From positions 1-6,814 of the forward strand of contig VXRI01000068.1 of the NCBI GenBank assembly GCA_009838595.1: DNA of 6,814 bases, written 5' to 3'. Both the position numbers and the translations under genes were made by a program. This DNA comes from Chloroflexota bacterium (GTDB taxonomy: Bacteria > Chloroflexota > Dehalococcoidia > Lucifugimonadales > JADFKI01). Positions 1 through 6,584 of this stretch are shown here, piece after piece (position 1 is the first letter of the stretch; the number at the start of each line of letters is the position of its first letter). The notes beneath the pieces were generated by a model. The model did no database searches. It worked only from the letters and a program-made list of their open reading frames with translations, and was not told the DNA's origin.

Positions 1-851
1 GGCTGACCTTCGAGCTGCGCCAAGCGGCCAGTCTTCTCTTCGAGCTTCGGCACCGAGTTGATGAGCGCCTTCGTGTACTCGTGCTTCGGGTTGTTGAAAA
101 TCGTGCGAACATCGGCGTGCTCGACGATGCGCCCGGCGTACATCACCGCAACGCGGTCGCACATCTTGGCGACGATGCCGAAGTCGTGCGTGATGAACAT
201 AATCGCCACGCCGGTCTCTGCCTGCAAGTCTTTCAGAAGCCGCAGATACTGCGCCTGAATGGTTACATCGAGCGATGTCGTCGGCTCGTCAGCGATGAGA
301 ACTTCGGGGTCGCAGGAAATGCCGATAGCGCCAACGACGCGCTGACGCATGCCGCCGGAGAGCTGGTGCGGATAGTCCCGAATGCGCACTTCCGGTGCGG
401 GAATACGCACCTTACGGAGCATGTCGATGACCTGGTCGCGCAGGGCGTTGCCCTTCATGCTGCGGTGAATTTTCAGCGCCTCGCCCACCTGGTCGTCGAT
501 GTCGAACACAGGGTTGAGCGCCGTCATCGGGTCCTGCAGCACCATGGCTATGCGGTCGCCGCGAATGCGCTCCATCTCCTTCTCGTCGAGCTGGAGGACA
601 TCTTCGTTGTTCAGCAGCACTCGTCCGCCGACGATATGCCCCGGAGGCGAGGGAACCAGTCGCATAATGGAGAGCGAAGTAACGGACTTGCCGGAACCGG
701 ATTCGCCAACGATGCCGAGGGTCTCGCCGCGTCGTAGATTGAAGCTTACGCCGTCCACCGCCTTCACCACACCCCAGCGTGTAACGAAATAAGTTCTCAG
801 GTCGTCAACTTCGAGAACAACATCGTTGCTTGAGCCGTTCGCTGTAGCCAT
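1..851 (-). CDS. Oligopeptide/dipeptide ABC transporter ATP-binding protein (OppD/DppD family), C-terminus off the window
   Basis: This is a cytoplasmic ATPase that powers uptake of peptides, or of related solutes such as nickel or sugars in some family members. 283 codons are visible from ATG at 851; the frame is still open at base 1. Reading from the start: Walker A GESGSGKS (residues 49-56), Q-loop LQDP (105-108) followed by MTALNP, signature LSGGMRQR (164-171), Walker B VLIADEP (184-190) with D-loop SLD, and switch His222. The segment [18 protein letters not shown] (253-270) is the start of the oligo_HPY C-terminal domain typical of OppD/DppD/OppF. Family proteins are usually about 320-350 residues, so roughly 40-60 residues are missing. 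The start is supported by AGAGGAG at 859-865, 7 bases upstream. An OppF-type partner and permeases would be expected nearby but are outside the window. The substrate cannot be read from the ATPase alone. Confidence 0.95.
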   Translation of the reverse strand, partial: MATANGSSNDVVLEVDDLRTYFVTRWGVVKAVDGVSFNLRRGETLGIVGESGSGKSVTSLSIMRLVPSPPGHIVGGRVLLNNEDVLQLDEKEMERIRGDRIAMVLQDPMTALNPVFDIDDQVGEALKIHRSMKGNALRDQVIDMLRKVRIPAPEVRIRDYPHQLSGGMRQRVVGAIGISCDPEVLIADEPTTSLDVTIQAQYLRLLKDLQAETGVAIMFITHDFGIVAKMCDRVAVMYAGRIVEHADVRTIFNNPKHEYTKALINSVPKLEEKTGRLAQLEGQ

Positions 852-953
852 GCTCTATCTCCTCTGTATAGTTTTTGCCCCGCAGCAAGCCCGAAAAGGT
901 GCGCAAAGCCGCAAGTAGGCATATCGCCTAGATTATCCCAATTTAGTATGCAA

Positions 954-982
954 ACTATAGCCAATAACCATAGAAAACGCAA
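954..982 (-). promoter_or_regulatory. Candidate sigma-70-type promoter for the peptide ABC ATPase gene
   Basis: On the minus strand, TTGCGT (977-982) and TATAGT (954-959) are separated by exactly 17 bases. The -10 box matches 5 of 6 consensus bases and the -35 box 3 of 6. Transcription would begin near 947, giving a leader of about 95 bases before the ATG at 851. The leader contains a small TAGGC/GCCTA inverted repeat (916-930). The assignment rests on motif and spacing only; in an unknown phylum the consensus may differ. Confidence 0.35.
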
Positions 983-1069
983 GCCTGCGAACCTGATTTA
1001 GGCATTTCGGTTAGTTATGCCGTATAGAACTCTACTTGCGCGTTCTGCGCCTACTCGCCGTTGTCATTG

Positions 1070-1281
1070 ATGATATACTGGGATGCGAAACGGGAAAGCA
1101 TAAATAGAGAAAATGCATGCCCAGCTTGTGGCGCGATTGGATGTATCGTTGCAGCAGATGCTCGCGAAGAAACTGAGCAACTGATTCGAGAGAGGGAGTA
1201 GTGTATCATCTCGAATTCATGCAAGAGAACGGATCCCCTATTCCTGAACCACCTACGGCCGCGCTCTTGGTGGATATCTAA
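1070..1281 (+). pseudogene. Frameshifted HicB-family (UPF0150) antitoxin-like gene remnant
   Basis: Two short plus-strand frames join into one HicB-like sequence. The first, open from 1028 with its only ATG at 1070, contains GCIVAADAREETEQLIRE (ending at 1192), which resembles the family pattern GCVAxGDTREEAEQLIRE, before a stop at 1199-1201. The second frame continues GVVYHLEFMQENGSPIPEPP from 1195 to the stop TAA at 1279-1281; it matches the helix plus ENGEPIPEP tail that ends HicB/UPF0150 proteins. Dropping two bases (AG) from the GAGAGAGG run at 1188-1195 restores a continuous reading frame. The N-terminal part, where AYVPDLPG is expected, is poorly preserved, and no ribosome binding site precedes ATG 1070. 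No HicA toxin gene is recognisable beside it. The family match is from memory of conserved motifs, not from a search, and a sequencing error could mimic the frameshift. Confidence 0.55.
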
Positions 1282-1385
1282 CTGCCCGCCACCGTTGCCG
1301 CAATCTCGCAATCCTGCGTTCCATCCCTCCAACACCCCAATTTCTCCTATTCTATACATACCGTTAACCACTTGGAGCAATTGCC

Positions 1386-2288
1386 ATGCAGCGCGCCACC
1401 AAAGACATCCTCTACTTCGAGACAGGCCCCGACAATGCACCCACTATGTGGGTTGACCCCGGCGAAGAATTCGAGGTCGAGACGCAGATGAACCGAGGCC
1501 CGTGGCTCGACGACCACCCGGATGGCGAGCGCCTGCGTGAACTGCTGCGCGGGGGCAATCCTTCGAGCGGCTGCATCTATGTCAACGGCGCGGAGCCGGG
1601 GATGGCGCTCGTGGTGCATGTCGGCGAGATTGATGTCGATCCCATCGGCTTCACGAACTTTCGCGGCAGCACAAGCGCAATGCCCGGCTGGATGGGCGAT
1701 AGCGGCATCGGGCGGCATCACAAGGTCGTGGAGATTCAAGACGGCAATATCCTGTGGAGCGACACGCTGCAGATTCCTATCGCGCCGATGCTGGGCTGCG
1801 TCGCAATCGCGCCAAAGCACACGCGCTGGACGAATGCGTGGGCAGGCGAGTGGGGCGGCAACTTCGACATCCAAGAGGTCACGACCGGCGCGTCCGTGTG
1901 GCTGCCGGTCAACGTGCCCGGCGCGCTACTGCATGTAGGCGATATGCACGCGCGACAGGGCGACGGAGAAATATGCGGCGCCGGCGGCATCGAGACGGGC
2001 GGTAGAGTCCGGCTGCGATGCGAGCTCGTGCCCCTGCCCGCGGCGATGACCTGGCCGCGCATCACCAACGATACGCACATAATGACCACCGCGATGGCGC
2101 GCCCGGCCGAGGACGCCTTCCGGATGGCGCTGTCCGAGATGATCCTGTGGCTGCAGCACGACTACGCCTTCACGCGCGGCGAAGCATACCTGTTCCTGGG
2201 GCAAGTGCTAGAAGCCCGCTGCACCCAATTCGTCAACCCTACTTTCAGCTACATCGCAAAGGTCAACCGAAAGTACCTGCCGTCGTAG
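1386..2288 (+). CDS. Acetamidase/formamidase family amidohydrolase (FmdA/AmdA family)
   Basis: The family hydrolyses short amides such as formamide or acetamide to ammonium and the carboxylate, in the cytoplasm. The 300-residue product has the family hallmarks in order: NPSSGCIYVNGAEPG (58-72), a beta-rich core with GGNFDIQ (157-163), VNVPGALLHVGDMHA (175-189) immediately followed by QGDGEICG (191-198) and GIE (201-203), and near the C-terminus QFVNP (281-285). The GDxHAxQGDGE block is the characteristic part of this fold. Length is normal for the family's shorter members. No signal peptide is apparent. The ATG start follows GGAG at 1374-1377 with 8 bases between. It stands alone on the plus strand, diverging from a peptide importer and converging on a liv-type importer operon. 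The exact substrate is not determined; some family members act on other amides, so acetamide or formamide specificity is only the default reading. Confidence 0.9.
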   Translation: MQRATKDILYFETGPDNAPTMWVDPGEEFEVETQMNRGPWLDDHPDGERLRELLRGGNPSSGCIYVNGAEPGMALVVHVGEIDVDPIGFTNFRGSTSAMPGWMGDSGIGRHHKVVEIQDGNILWSDTLQIPIAPMLGCVAIAPKHTRWTNAWAGEWGGNFDIQEVTTGASVWLPVNVPGALLHVGDMHARQGDGEICGAGGIETGGRVRLRCELVPLPAAMTWPRITNDTHIMTTAMARPAEDAFRMALSEMILWLQHDYAFTRGEAYLFLGQVLEARCTQFVNPTFSYIAKVNRKYLPS

Positions 2289-2303
2289 CGTGTCCGCACG
2301 CTA
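2286..2303 (+). terminator. Hairpin overlapping the amidase stop codon, possible terminator
   Basis: TAGCGTG (2286-2292) and CACGCTA (2297-2303) form a perfect 7-bp stem with loop TCCG. The stem starts on the TAG stop codon itself. No U-run follows, so a classic intrinsic terminator is not shown; it could be an RNA 3'-end stabiliser or chance. A second, looser inverted repeat in the same convergent gap, TCCCTTC (2321-2327) with GAAGGGA (2350-2356), has a 22-base loop. No other feature is seen in 2289-2409. Confidence 0.35.
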
Positions 2304-2409
2304 GTGCCGGATGTAGCTTATCCCTTCTCCCACAATATCACCACAGGCGGAAGGGACTTGAGACGGCAGCGCATCAGGCCATGCTCAATTTTAGGTTGAC
2401 CTACTGCGC

Positions 2410-2730
2410 CTATTGGGGACCCGGGAAGAAGTCCGCGCCCTGCATTATCATGTCTTGCTGGCGAATTGCCAAGCCACGCACGCGCGGCATGTATTCGTTC
2501 GTCCAGCGCGGGTCGGAACGCACCTGGTCGCGCGCCTTCTCGAAGTGTGTATAGTCTTCGTACGCCCAGATGTGCACGATGCGGTTCAAAGGGCCGATGT
2601 CCGTGTAGTACCAGCCGGCAAGCTTCACGCCATAATCGTCGCGTATCTTGATGGCGACCTCTTCCACCGCCTTCATATACTGTGGCACTGAGCCGGGCTG
2701 CAAGTCGTAAATGCGCATGTCGTAAATCAT
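2410..2730 (-). CDS. NIPSNAP family protein
   Basis: This 106-residue protein has the look of a single NIPSNAP domain, a small ferredoxin-like alpha/beta barrel fold usually found as a dimer. It opens with MIYDMRIYDLQPGSV (1-15), has YMKAVEE in the first helix, then LAGWYYTDIGPLNRIVHIWAYEDY (37-60), whose GPLN and VxHxWxYxDxxxR-like pattern is typical, and EKARDQVRSDPRW (64-76) in the second helix. Bacterial NIPSNAP proteins of about 100-110 residues are common, so it appears complete. The start has a strong AGAGAGGTG at 2735-2743. It lies 61 bases after livM on the same strand and may be the last gene of the transporter operon. Biochemical roles in bacteria are poorly defined; a link to the importer or to the neighbouring amidase is only suggested by position. 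Confidence 0.88.
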   Translation of the reverse strand: MIYDMRIYDLQPGSVPQYMKAVEEVAIKIRDDYGVKLAGWYYTDIGPLNRIVHIWAYEDYTHFEKARDQVRSDPRWTNEYMPRVRGLAIRQQDMIMQGADFFPGPQ

Positions 2731-2751
2731 TTCACACCTCTCTTTATCAAA

Positions 2752-2770
2752 CTTATCCTACCTATCCTGT
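2752..2770. repeat. Two 9-nt CTATCCTGT-like units upstream of the NIPSNAP gene
   Basis: CTTATCCTA (2752-2760) and CTATCCTGT (2762-2770) lie one base apart in the livM-NIPSNAP gap. They match the 9-nt units upstream of livH at 4822-4857. On the transcribed minus strand the unit reads ACAGGATAG, which is purine-rich and Shine-Dalgarno-like. Confidence 0.4.
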
Positions 2771-2791
2771 ATATCGATGTTAAGTCTCGTG

Positions 2792-3757
2792 TCAAGTCCC
2801 ACCTTCCGATACGCGCCGTCGCTCGCCTATCATACCGTTTGGACGAAGCATTATCACCAGCACCAACAGGAAGCCGATTAGGAAGAAGCGCAGGTTTGGG
2901 TTGTTGATTTCCGGCGGGAGGAACTGTGTGCCGCTCCATATTCCCCAGACTATGAACGCACCCATCAGCGCACCCAGGTTGTTGCCGCTGCCGCCTACCA
3001 TCAGCATCACCCACACGATGAATGTCGCCAGCAACGGGTCAAAGACCATCGGGTCCACATAGCGAAAGCCATGCGCGTACAATGCGCCGCCTATGCCCAT
3101 CACCGCCGCGCCCAGGATGAACGCTTGCAGCTTGAACCGGAACACGTTCTTGCCTGCCGCCGCCGTCGCCTCTTCGTCCTCTCGGATGGCGCGCAGCACG
3201 CGCCCCCAAGGCGAGTTTATCGCGCGCTGTATGACGAAGTACAGCGCCGCCAACACGATAATTACTACCGCGAAATACAGCAGGTCGTACTGCTTCGGAG
3301 TTACGAAATCTCCTAAGAACTTGGGGATGTCGGACAGCCCGCGTGACCCGTTCGCCAGCCACTTTTCGTTCAGGAACATCAGCCGCACGCTCTCCGCGAT
3401 TCCGAGCGTGGATATGGCGAGGTAGTCGTCGCGCAACCGCAGCGTTATCGCGCCAACGACCAGCGCGACCACACCGCTTACTATGGCAGCGCATGCCAGC
3501 GCGACGAAGAACCATAGGTCAATGCCCAACTGCAGCGTGTTCGCCAGATTGCCGCCGAAGACGAAGTCCTCAAACAGTTCCGGCGATGGTGGCGCGGTCG
3601 TCAGCAACGCGGCGGTGTACGCGCCAAGCGCGAAGAAGCCCGCCACTCCGATGTTGAACAGCCCCGTGTACCCCCAGTGCACATTCAGTCCAAGCGTGAA
3701 CACGCCGTAAATGCCGGCGAGTATTCCAAAGCCCGCGAGGAAGTAGATGATGTCCAT
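2792..3757 (-). CDS. livM: Branched-chain amino acid-type ABC transporter permease LivM
   Basis: This is an inner-membrane permease subunit that pairs with LivH to form the channel of a HAAT-class importer. The 321-residue product has many hydrophobic spans, roughly residues 3-25, 30-54, 82-105, 157-177, 210-228, 241-257, 260-278 and 290-304. LivM hallmarks include GLNVHWGYTGLFNIG (23-37), AITLRLRDDYLAISTLG (103-119) and EDEEATAAAGKN (193-204), the cytoplasmic loop that contacts the ATPases. It ends RPNGMIGERRR (305-315), as family members do. The frame is open further upstream to 4054, but that stretch is inside livH and reads as a shadow. ATG at 3757 gives the right family start, has AGGGA at 3767-3771, and sits 2 bases after the livH stop, implying translational coupling. 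An extra acidic loop (SPELFEDF, 58-65) follows the second span. Confidence 0.95.
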   Translation of the reverse strand: MDIIYFLAGFGILAGIYGVFTLGLNVHWGYTGLFNIGVAGFFALGAYTAALLTTAPPSPELFEDFVFGGNLANTLQLGIDLWFFVALACAAIVSGVVALVVGAITLRLRDDYLAISTLGIAESVRLMFLNEKWLANGSRGLSDIPKFLGDFVTPKQYDLLYFAVVIIVLAALYFVIQRAINSPWGRVLRAIREDEEATAAAGKNVFRFKLQAFILGAAVMGIGGALYAHGFRYVDPMVFDPLLATFIVWVMLMVGGSGNNLGALMGAFIVWGIWSGTQFLPPEINNPNLRFFLIGFLLVLVIMLRPNGMIGERRRVSEGGT

Positions 3758-3759
3758 AA

Positions 3760-4812
3760 CTATGCGTCCCTGTCGCCGAACAGACCACGAGGGCGCACCA
3801 GCAGCACAACCAGCATTATGGCGAACGACACGGCCGGCTTGTACGCAGGCGAAACCCACTCGGTTGAAACTTCCATCGACACACCAATGAGCAGCCCGCC
3901 CACGAGCGCTCCCCAAGGCTTGCCTATGCCGCCCAGCAGCACCGCCGCGAACATCGGTATCAGCGTCGCCCAGCCTGCATTGGGATGCAGCTGCGCCCGC
4001 GCCACCGCGATAAGCGTGCCGGCTATGGCTGCGTAAGCGGCGGCGATTGCCCATGTCCAGTGCACGATGCGCGTCGTGTCGATGCCCGTAATTCGCGCGA
4101 GGTCGATGTTGTCCGCCGTGGCGCGCATTGCCTTGCCCGTGCGCGTGCGATTCAGGAACAGATACAGCGCACCGACCAGCACGACGGCGGTCAGACCGAG
4201 AAAGATGTTGTCCGGCGGCACGCGAATGTCGAATGGCAGCGCGCCGCCGGTGGGCAGGGCTATCTCAAAGTCGATGTGGTAGAAAGACCGTGTCTCGCGT
4301 GGCAGGCGAATCGGTCCGGTGCCCCAGAGCATCTGTATCGCGCCCCGCAGGGCGATAGCGATGCCCAGCGATACCATCGCTATGGTGATAAGCCCGGTGC
4401 CGCGCTCGCGCAGCCGCTGATACACCGAGTTGTCAATTGCTAGGGCGAATGCACAGCATACAACAACGGTTATCGGCAGAGCAATCAGCAGCGGATAGCC
4501 GAATGTGAACGGACCAAAGCCCGTGCCAACAATGCCGATTGCAGGGAACACGACCGTAAGCAGAAAGAACGATATGTATGCGCCGAGCGTCATATAGTCG
4601 CCGTGCGCGATGTGCGCGAAGCGCAGAATGCTGTAAATCAGCGTGATGCCGATAGCGCCGAGCGCGATCATACTGCCGAGCAGAATGCCGTTGACGACCT
4701 TGCTCGGAGCCGCCACAAACACAACGACGCAAAGCAACGCCAGCGCCCCCGCCCAGCCCCATTCGCCCAGCGCCGCCGACCTAGCTCGTACACCTATCCC
4801 TTGCCCAATCAT
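3760..4812 (-). CDS. livH: Branched-chain amino acid-type ABC transporter permease LivH
   Basis: This is the second inner-membrane permease of the importer. The 350-residue product is slightly long for LivH (about 290-340). It begins with a first span at about 20-34, then NGILLGSMIALGAIGITLIY (41-60) leading to the family block LRFAHIAHGDYMTLGAY (63-79). Later come QRLRERGTGLITIAMVSLG (132-150), the EAA-like cytoplasmic loop TGKAMRATADNIDLARITGID (225-245), and AVLLGGIGKPWGALVGGLLIG (290-310). It ends RPRGLFG (340-346), a standard LivH tail. The ATG at 4812 follows a purine-rich tract rather than a clear Shine-Dalgarno; GGATAG lies about 11 bases upstream. It is 153 bases downstream of livF and 2 bases before livM. 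The transported solute is not evident: branched-chain amino acids, urea, and short amides are all used by relatives. Confidence 0.95.
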   Translation of the reverse strand: MIGQGIGVRARSAALGEWGWAGALALLCVVVFVAAPSKVVNGILLGSMIALGAIGITLIYSILRFAHIAHGDYMTLGAYISFFLLTVVFPAIGIVGTGFGPFTFGYPLLIALPITVVVCCAFALAIDNSVYQRLRERGTGLITIAMVSLGIAIALRGAIQMLWGTGPIRLPRETRSFYHIDFEIALPTGGALPFDIRVPPDNIFLGLTAVVLVGALYLFLNRTRTGKAMRATADNIDLARITGIDTTRIVHWTWAIAAAYAAIAGTLIAVARAQLHPNAGWATLIPMFAAVLLGGIGKPWGALVGGLLIGVSMEVSTEWVSPAYKPAVSFAIMLVVLLVRPRGLFGDRDA

Positions 4813-4821
4813 CAGCCGAAT

Positions 4822-4857
4822 CTATCCACTATACCTTGTCTATCCCGTCCATCCTGT
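4822..4857. repeat. Four imperfect tandem 9-nt units directly upstream of livH
   Basis: The tract divides evenly into CTATCCACT, ATACCTTGT, CTATCCCGT and CCATCCTGT, consensus CTATCCYGT. In the minus-strand transcript this is a run of ACAGGATAG-like units ending 10 bases before the livH start codon. The same unit occurs at 2762-2770 upstream of the NIPSNAP gene. The second unit is the most diverged, so chance cannot be excluded. Confidence 0.45.
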
Positions 4858-4880
4858 TAGCCTCGCCACTATGCCATTCC

Positions 4881-4914
4881 GAATCGCAGTGAGGATTCTA
4901 AAATCCTCGCATTC
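4881..4914. repeat. 34-nt imperfect palindrome between livF and livH
   Basis: The inner stem is perfect: GAGGATT (4891-4897) pairs with AATCCTC (4902-4908) around CTAA. Outside it, GC (4886-4887) pairs with GC (4909-4910) and GAAT (4881-4884) with ATTC (4911-4914), leaving only bulges AGT and C on one side. It lies inside the operon with no U-run after it on the transcribed strand, so it looks more like a mobile palindromic repeat, an RNA processing site or a partial attenuator than a full terminator. Confidence 0.55.
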
Positions 4915-4965
4915 TGACATCATTGCGCTTCCTATAGTCTTCACACGCTCTACATACAGGCAAGC

Positions 4966-5673
4966 TCACTTCCCGCCTAAGTACAGCCTGCCAATGTCCG
5001 GATTGTCCAGCAATCCCGCCGCGCTGCCGTCCAACCGATTCTCGCCGTCCGCAAGCACATAGCCCCTGTCGGACATTGCCAGCGCCGTGCGGATGTTGTG
5101 CTCGACTATGAGTAGCGCTACGCCGGTGCCGCGTATGACGCGCAGCCTGTCGAATATCAGCTGCGCCATAATGGGCGACAACCCCGCGCTAGGCTCATCA
5201 AGCAGCAGCAGGCTCGGCTTGAGCATCAGAGCGCGCGCGAACGCGAGCATCTGCCGCTGCCCCCCGGACAAACTGCCCGCGCGCTGTCGTCTGCTGCGCC
5301 GCAAATCCGGGAACATACGATACATTTCCGCAACCTGCGCGGGCATCTCCGTATCGTCCGCGAATGCGCCCATCTCCAAGTTTTCTTCGATGGTAAGCGA
5401 AGGAAATATGTTTCCGACCTGCGGCACATACGACATTCCCATCCGTATGAGCCTATCCGTCTGCATTCCCGTGATGTCCGTGTTCTCGAATACGACGCTG
5501 CCTTCCCTTGGCGTCAGCAAGCCAAATATCGTCTTCATCAGTGTGGACTTGCCACTGCCATTCGGACCAAACATCGTGACCGCCTCGCCCGGCTCAACAT
5601 GCAGCGAAACGCCGTGAAGAATCTCAGTCTCGCCATACCCTGCAAATATGCCGTCCACGCGCAGGATGCTCAT
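4966..5673 (-). CDS. livF: Branched-chain amino acid-type ABC transporter ATP-binding protein LivF
   Basis: This is one of the two cytoplasmic ATPases of the HAAT-class importer. The 235-residue product is the usual LivF length. Motifs: AGYGETEILHGVSL (11-24), Walker A GPNGSGKS (36-43), YVPQVGNIFPSLTIEENLEMG (82-102) containing Q-loop Gln85 and the typical LivF ENLxxG, signature LSGGQRQ (135-141), Walker B LLLLDEP (155-161) followed by SAGLSP, and switch His192 in IVEHNI. It ends YLGGK, as LivF proteins do. All catalytic motifs are intact. Its start ATG overlaps the livG stop as ATGA (5670-5673), so the two ATPases are translationally coupled. AAGG lies 7 bases before the ATG. The downstream gap to livH is unusually long for this operon and contains the palindrome and 9-nt repeats. 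Confidence 0.96.
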   Translation of the reverse strand: MSILRVDGIFAGYGETEILHGVSLHVEPGEAVTMFGPNGSGKSTLMKTIFGLLTPREGSVVFENTDITGMQTDRLIRMGMSYVPQVGNIFPSLTIEENLEMGAFADDTEMPAQVAEMYRMFPDLRRSRRQRAGSLSGGQRQMLAFARALMLKPSLLLLDEPSAGLSPIMAQLIFDRLRVIRGTGVALLIVEHNIRTALAMSDRGYVLADGENRLDGSAAGLLDNPDIGRLYLGGK

Positions 5674-6584
5674 GCGCCCGCCTTCGTCTCGCCGAACTCC
5701 GCTTCATTTGGCGCTGTTTCATGCGCCGTATTCTCACCCGCCGCCGCGCTCGCTTCGCCGCTGAAGCCGAGATACGCTCTCAGCACCTCTTCGTCACGCT
5801 GCACCTCTTCGGGCGTGCCTTCCATCAGCTTCCGTCCCTCGCTTAGCACGATGACGGGATCGCACAGGCTCATAACCACACGCATGTTGTGCTCGATGAT
5901 GAGGATGGTTATGCCGGTCTCTTCCTGAGTGCGGCGGATGTCTTCCATCAACAGATCGGTGAGCGCGGGACTGACGCCGGCGCTCGGCTCGTCTAGCAGG
6001 ATCATCTTCGGCTTCGCCATAAGCGTCCTGCCAAGCTCGAGCAGTTTCTTCTGCCCGCCGGACAGGTTCGCTGCATATTCGTCCTTAAGATGGTCAAGAT
6101 TCAGGAATTCCAGTGTCTCAAGCGCTTGCCGTTCTATGGCGCGTTCCTGCGGCGCAATGCGCCAAGGCGTAAACCACGACGCCCAGATTCGCTCGCCCTC
6201 CTGATTCGCCGGCACGAGCATAAGGTTTTCAAGCACGGTCATATACTTGAACTCGCGCGGTATCTGGAATGTGCGGACAAGCCCTGCATGAAAAGTCTCA
6301 TGCGCCTCCATGCCGTCAATGCGCTTGCCAAGAAATGTAATCGTGCCGGCAGTAAGCTTGTGAAAGCCGCTGATAAGGTTGAACAGCGTAGTCTTCCCCG
6401 CGCCATTCGGCCCAATCAGCCCCGTAATGGTGCCCGGCATCACATCCAGCGAGCAATGATCAACCGCCCGCACACCGCCAAAATCCTTGACCAAATCCCG
6501 CACTTCAAGGATGGGCTGCGAGTCTGCCGTCTGCCCGCCTGTGGATTGCCGTATTGGGTTGTTGTCAATCTGCGAACTCGTCAT
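5670..6584 (-). CDS. livG: Branched-chain amino acid-type ABC transporter ATP-binding protein LivG
   Basis: This is the second ATPase of the importer, pairing with LivF. From ATG 6584 it is 304 residues; family members are usually about 250-260. Motifs in this numbering: ILEVRDLVKDFGGVRAVD (25-42), Walker A GPNGAGKT (58-65), VRTFQIPREF (103-112) with Q-loop Gln107, signature LSGGQKK (174-180), Walker B MILLDEP (194-200) followed by SAGVSP, switch His232 in IIEHNM, and the C-terminal LAYLG-like RAYLG end of the domain near 269-273. Two extensions are unusual: about 24 polar residues before the domain and about 31 Ala/Glu-rich residues after it. An in-frame GTG at 6599 would add MWTDA; I prefer ATG 6584 because GGACGG lies 5 bases before it and GTG lacks a good site. 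The start lies inside repeat copy 1. It is the first visible gene of the operon. Confidence 0.93.
   Translation of the reverse strand: MTSSQIDNNPIRQSTGGQTADSQPILEVRDLVKDFGGVRAVDHCSLDVMPGTITGLIGPNGAGKTTLFNLISGFHKLTAGTITFLGKRIDGMEAHETFHAGLVRTFQIPREFKYMTVLENLMLVPANQEGERIWASWFTPWRIAPQERAIERQALETLEFLNLDHLKDEYAANLSGGQKKLLELGRTLMAKPKMILLDEPSAGVSPALTDLLMEDIRRTQEETGITILIIEHNMRVVMSLCDPVIVLSEGRKLMEGTPEEVQRDEEVLRAYLGFSGEASAAAGENTAHETAPNEAEFGETKAGA

Larger units (their letters stand above)
852..1385. other. Divergent intergenic region without an intact gene
   Basis: These 534 bases separate the minus-strand peptide ATPase from the plus-strand amidase. They hold the candidate minus-strand promoter (954-982), a GGCAT/ATGCC inverted repeat (1001-1005 and 1017-1021) and the HicB-like remnant (about 1070-1281). 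The last 100 bases lead to the amidase start. Before it there is a TATACA box-like sequence at 1353-1358, but I see no convincing -35 partner. GGAG at 1374-1377 is the amidase ribosome binding site. The open frame on the minus strand across 1051-1440 is antisense to the remnant and to the amidase start, and is not taken as a gene. Confidence 0.6.

Noticed and set aside
81..737. 218-codon plus-strand open frame opposite the peptide ABC ATPase
   Set aside because: It lies wholly antisense to a gene with every ABC motif intact. Such frames are common opposite GC-rich genes.
852..1069. HicA toxin gene next to the HicB-like remnant
   Set aside because: I looked for the HicA pattern on both strands of the flanking sequence and saw no recognisable part of it.
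1051..1440. 129-codon minus-strand open frame across the divergent region
   Set aside because: It is antisense to the HicB-like remnant and to the start of the amidase. It has no recognisable domain, and the plus-strand readings explain the sequence better.
3758..4054. Upstream extension of the livM frame by 99 codons
   Set aside because: The extension lies inside livH in another frame and reads as an arginine/histidine-rich shadow. ATG 3757 has a ribosome binding site and gives a normal LivM N-terminus.
5087..5617. 176-codon plus-strand open frame opposite livF
   Set aside because: It is antisense to the livF coding sequence, with no domain of its own. It is a composition shadow.
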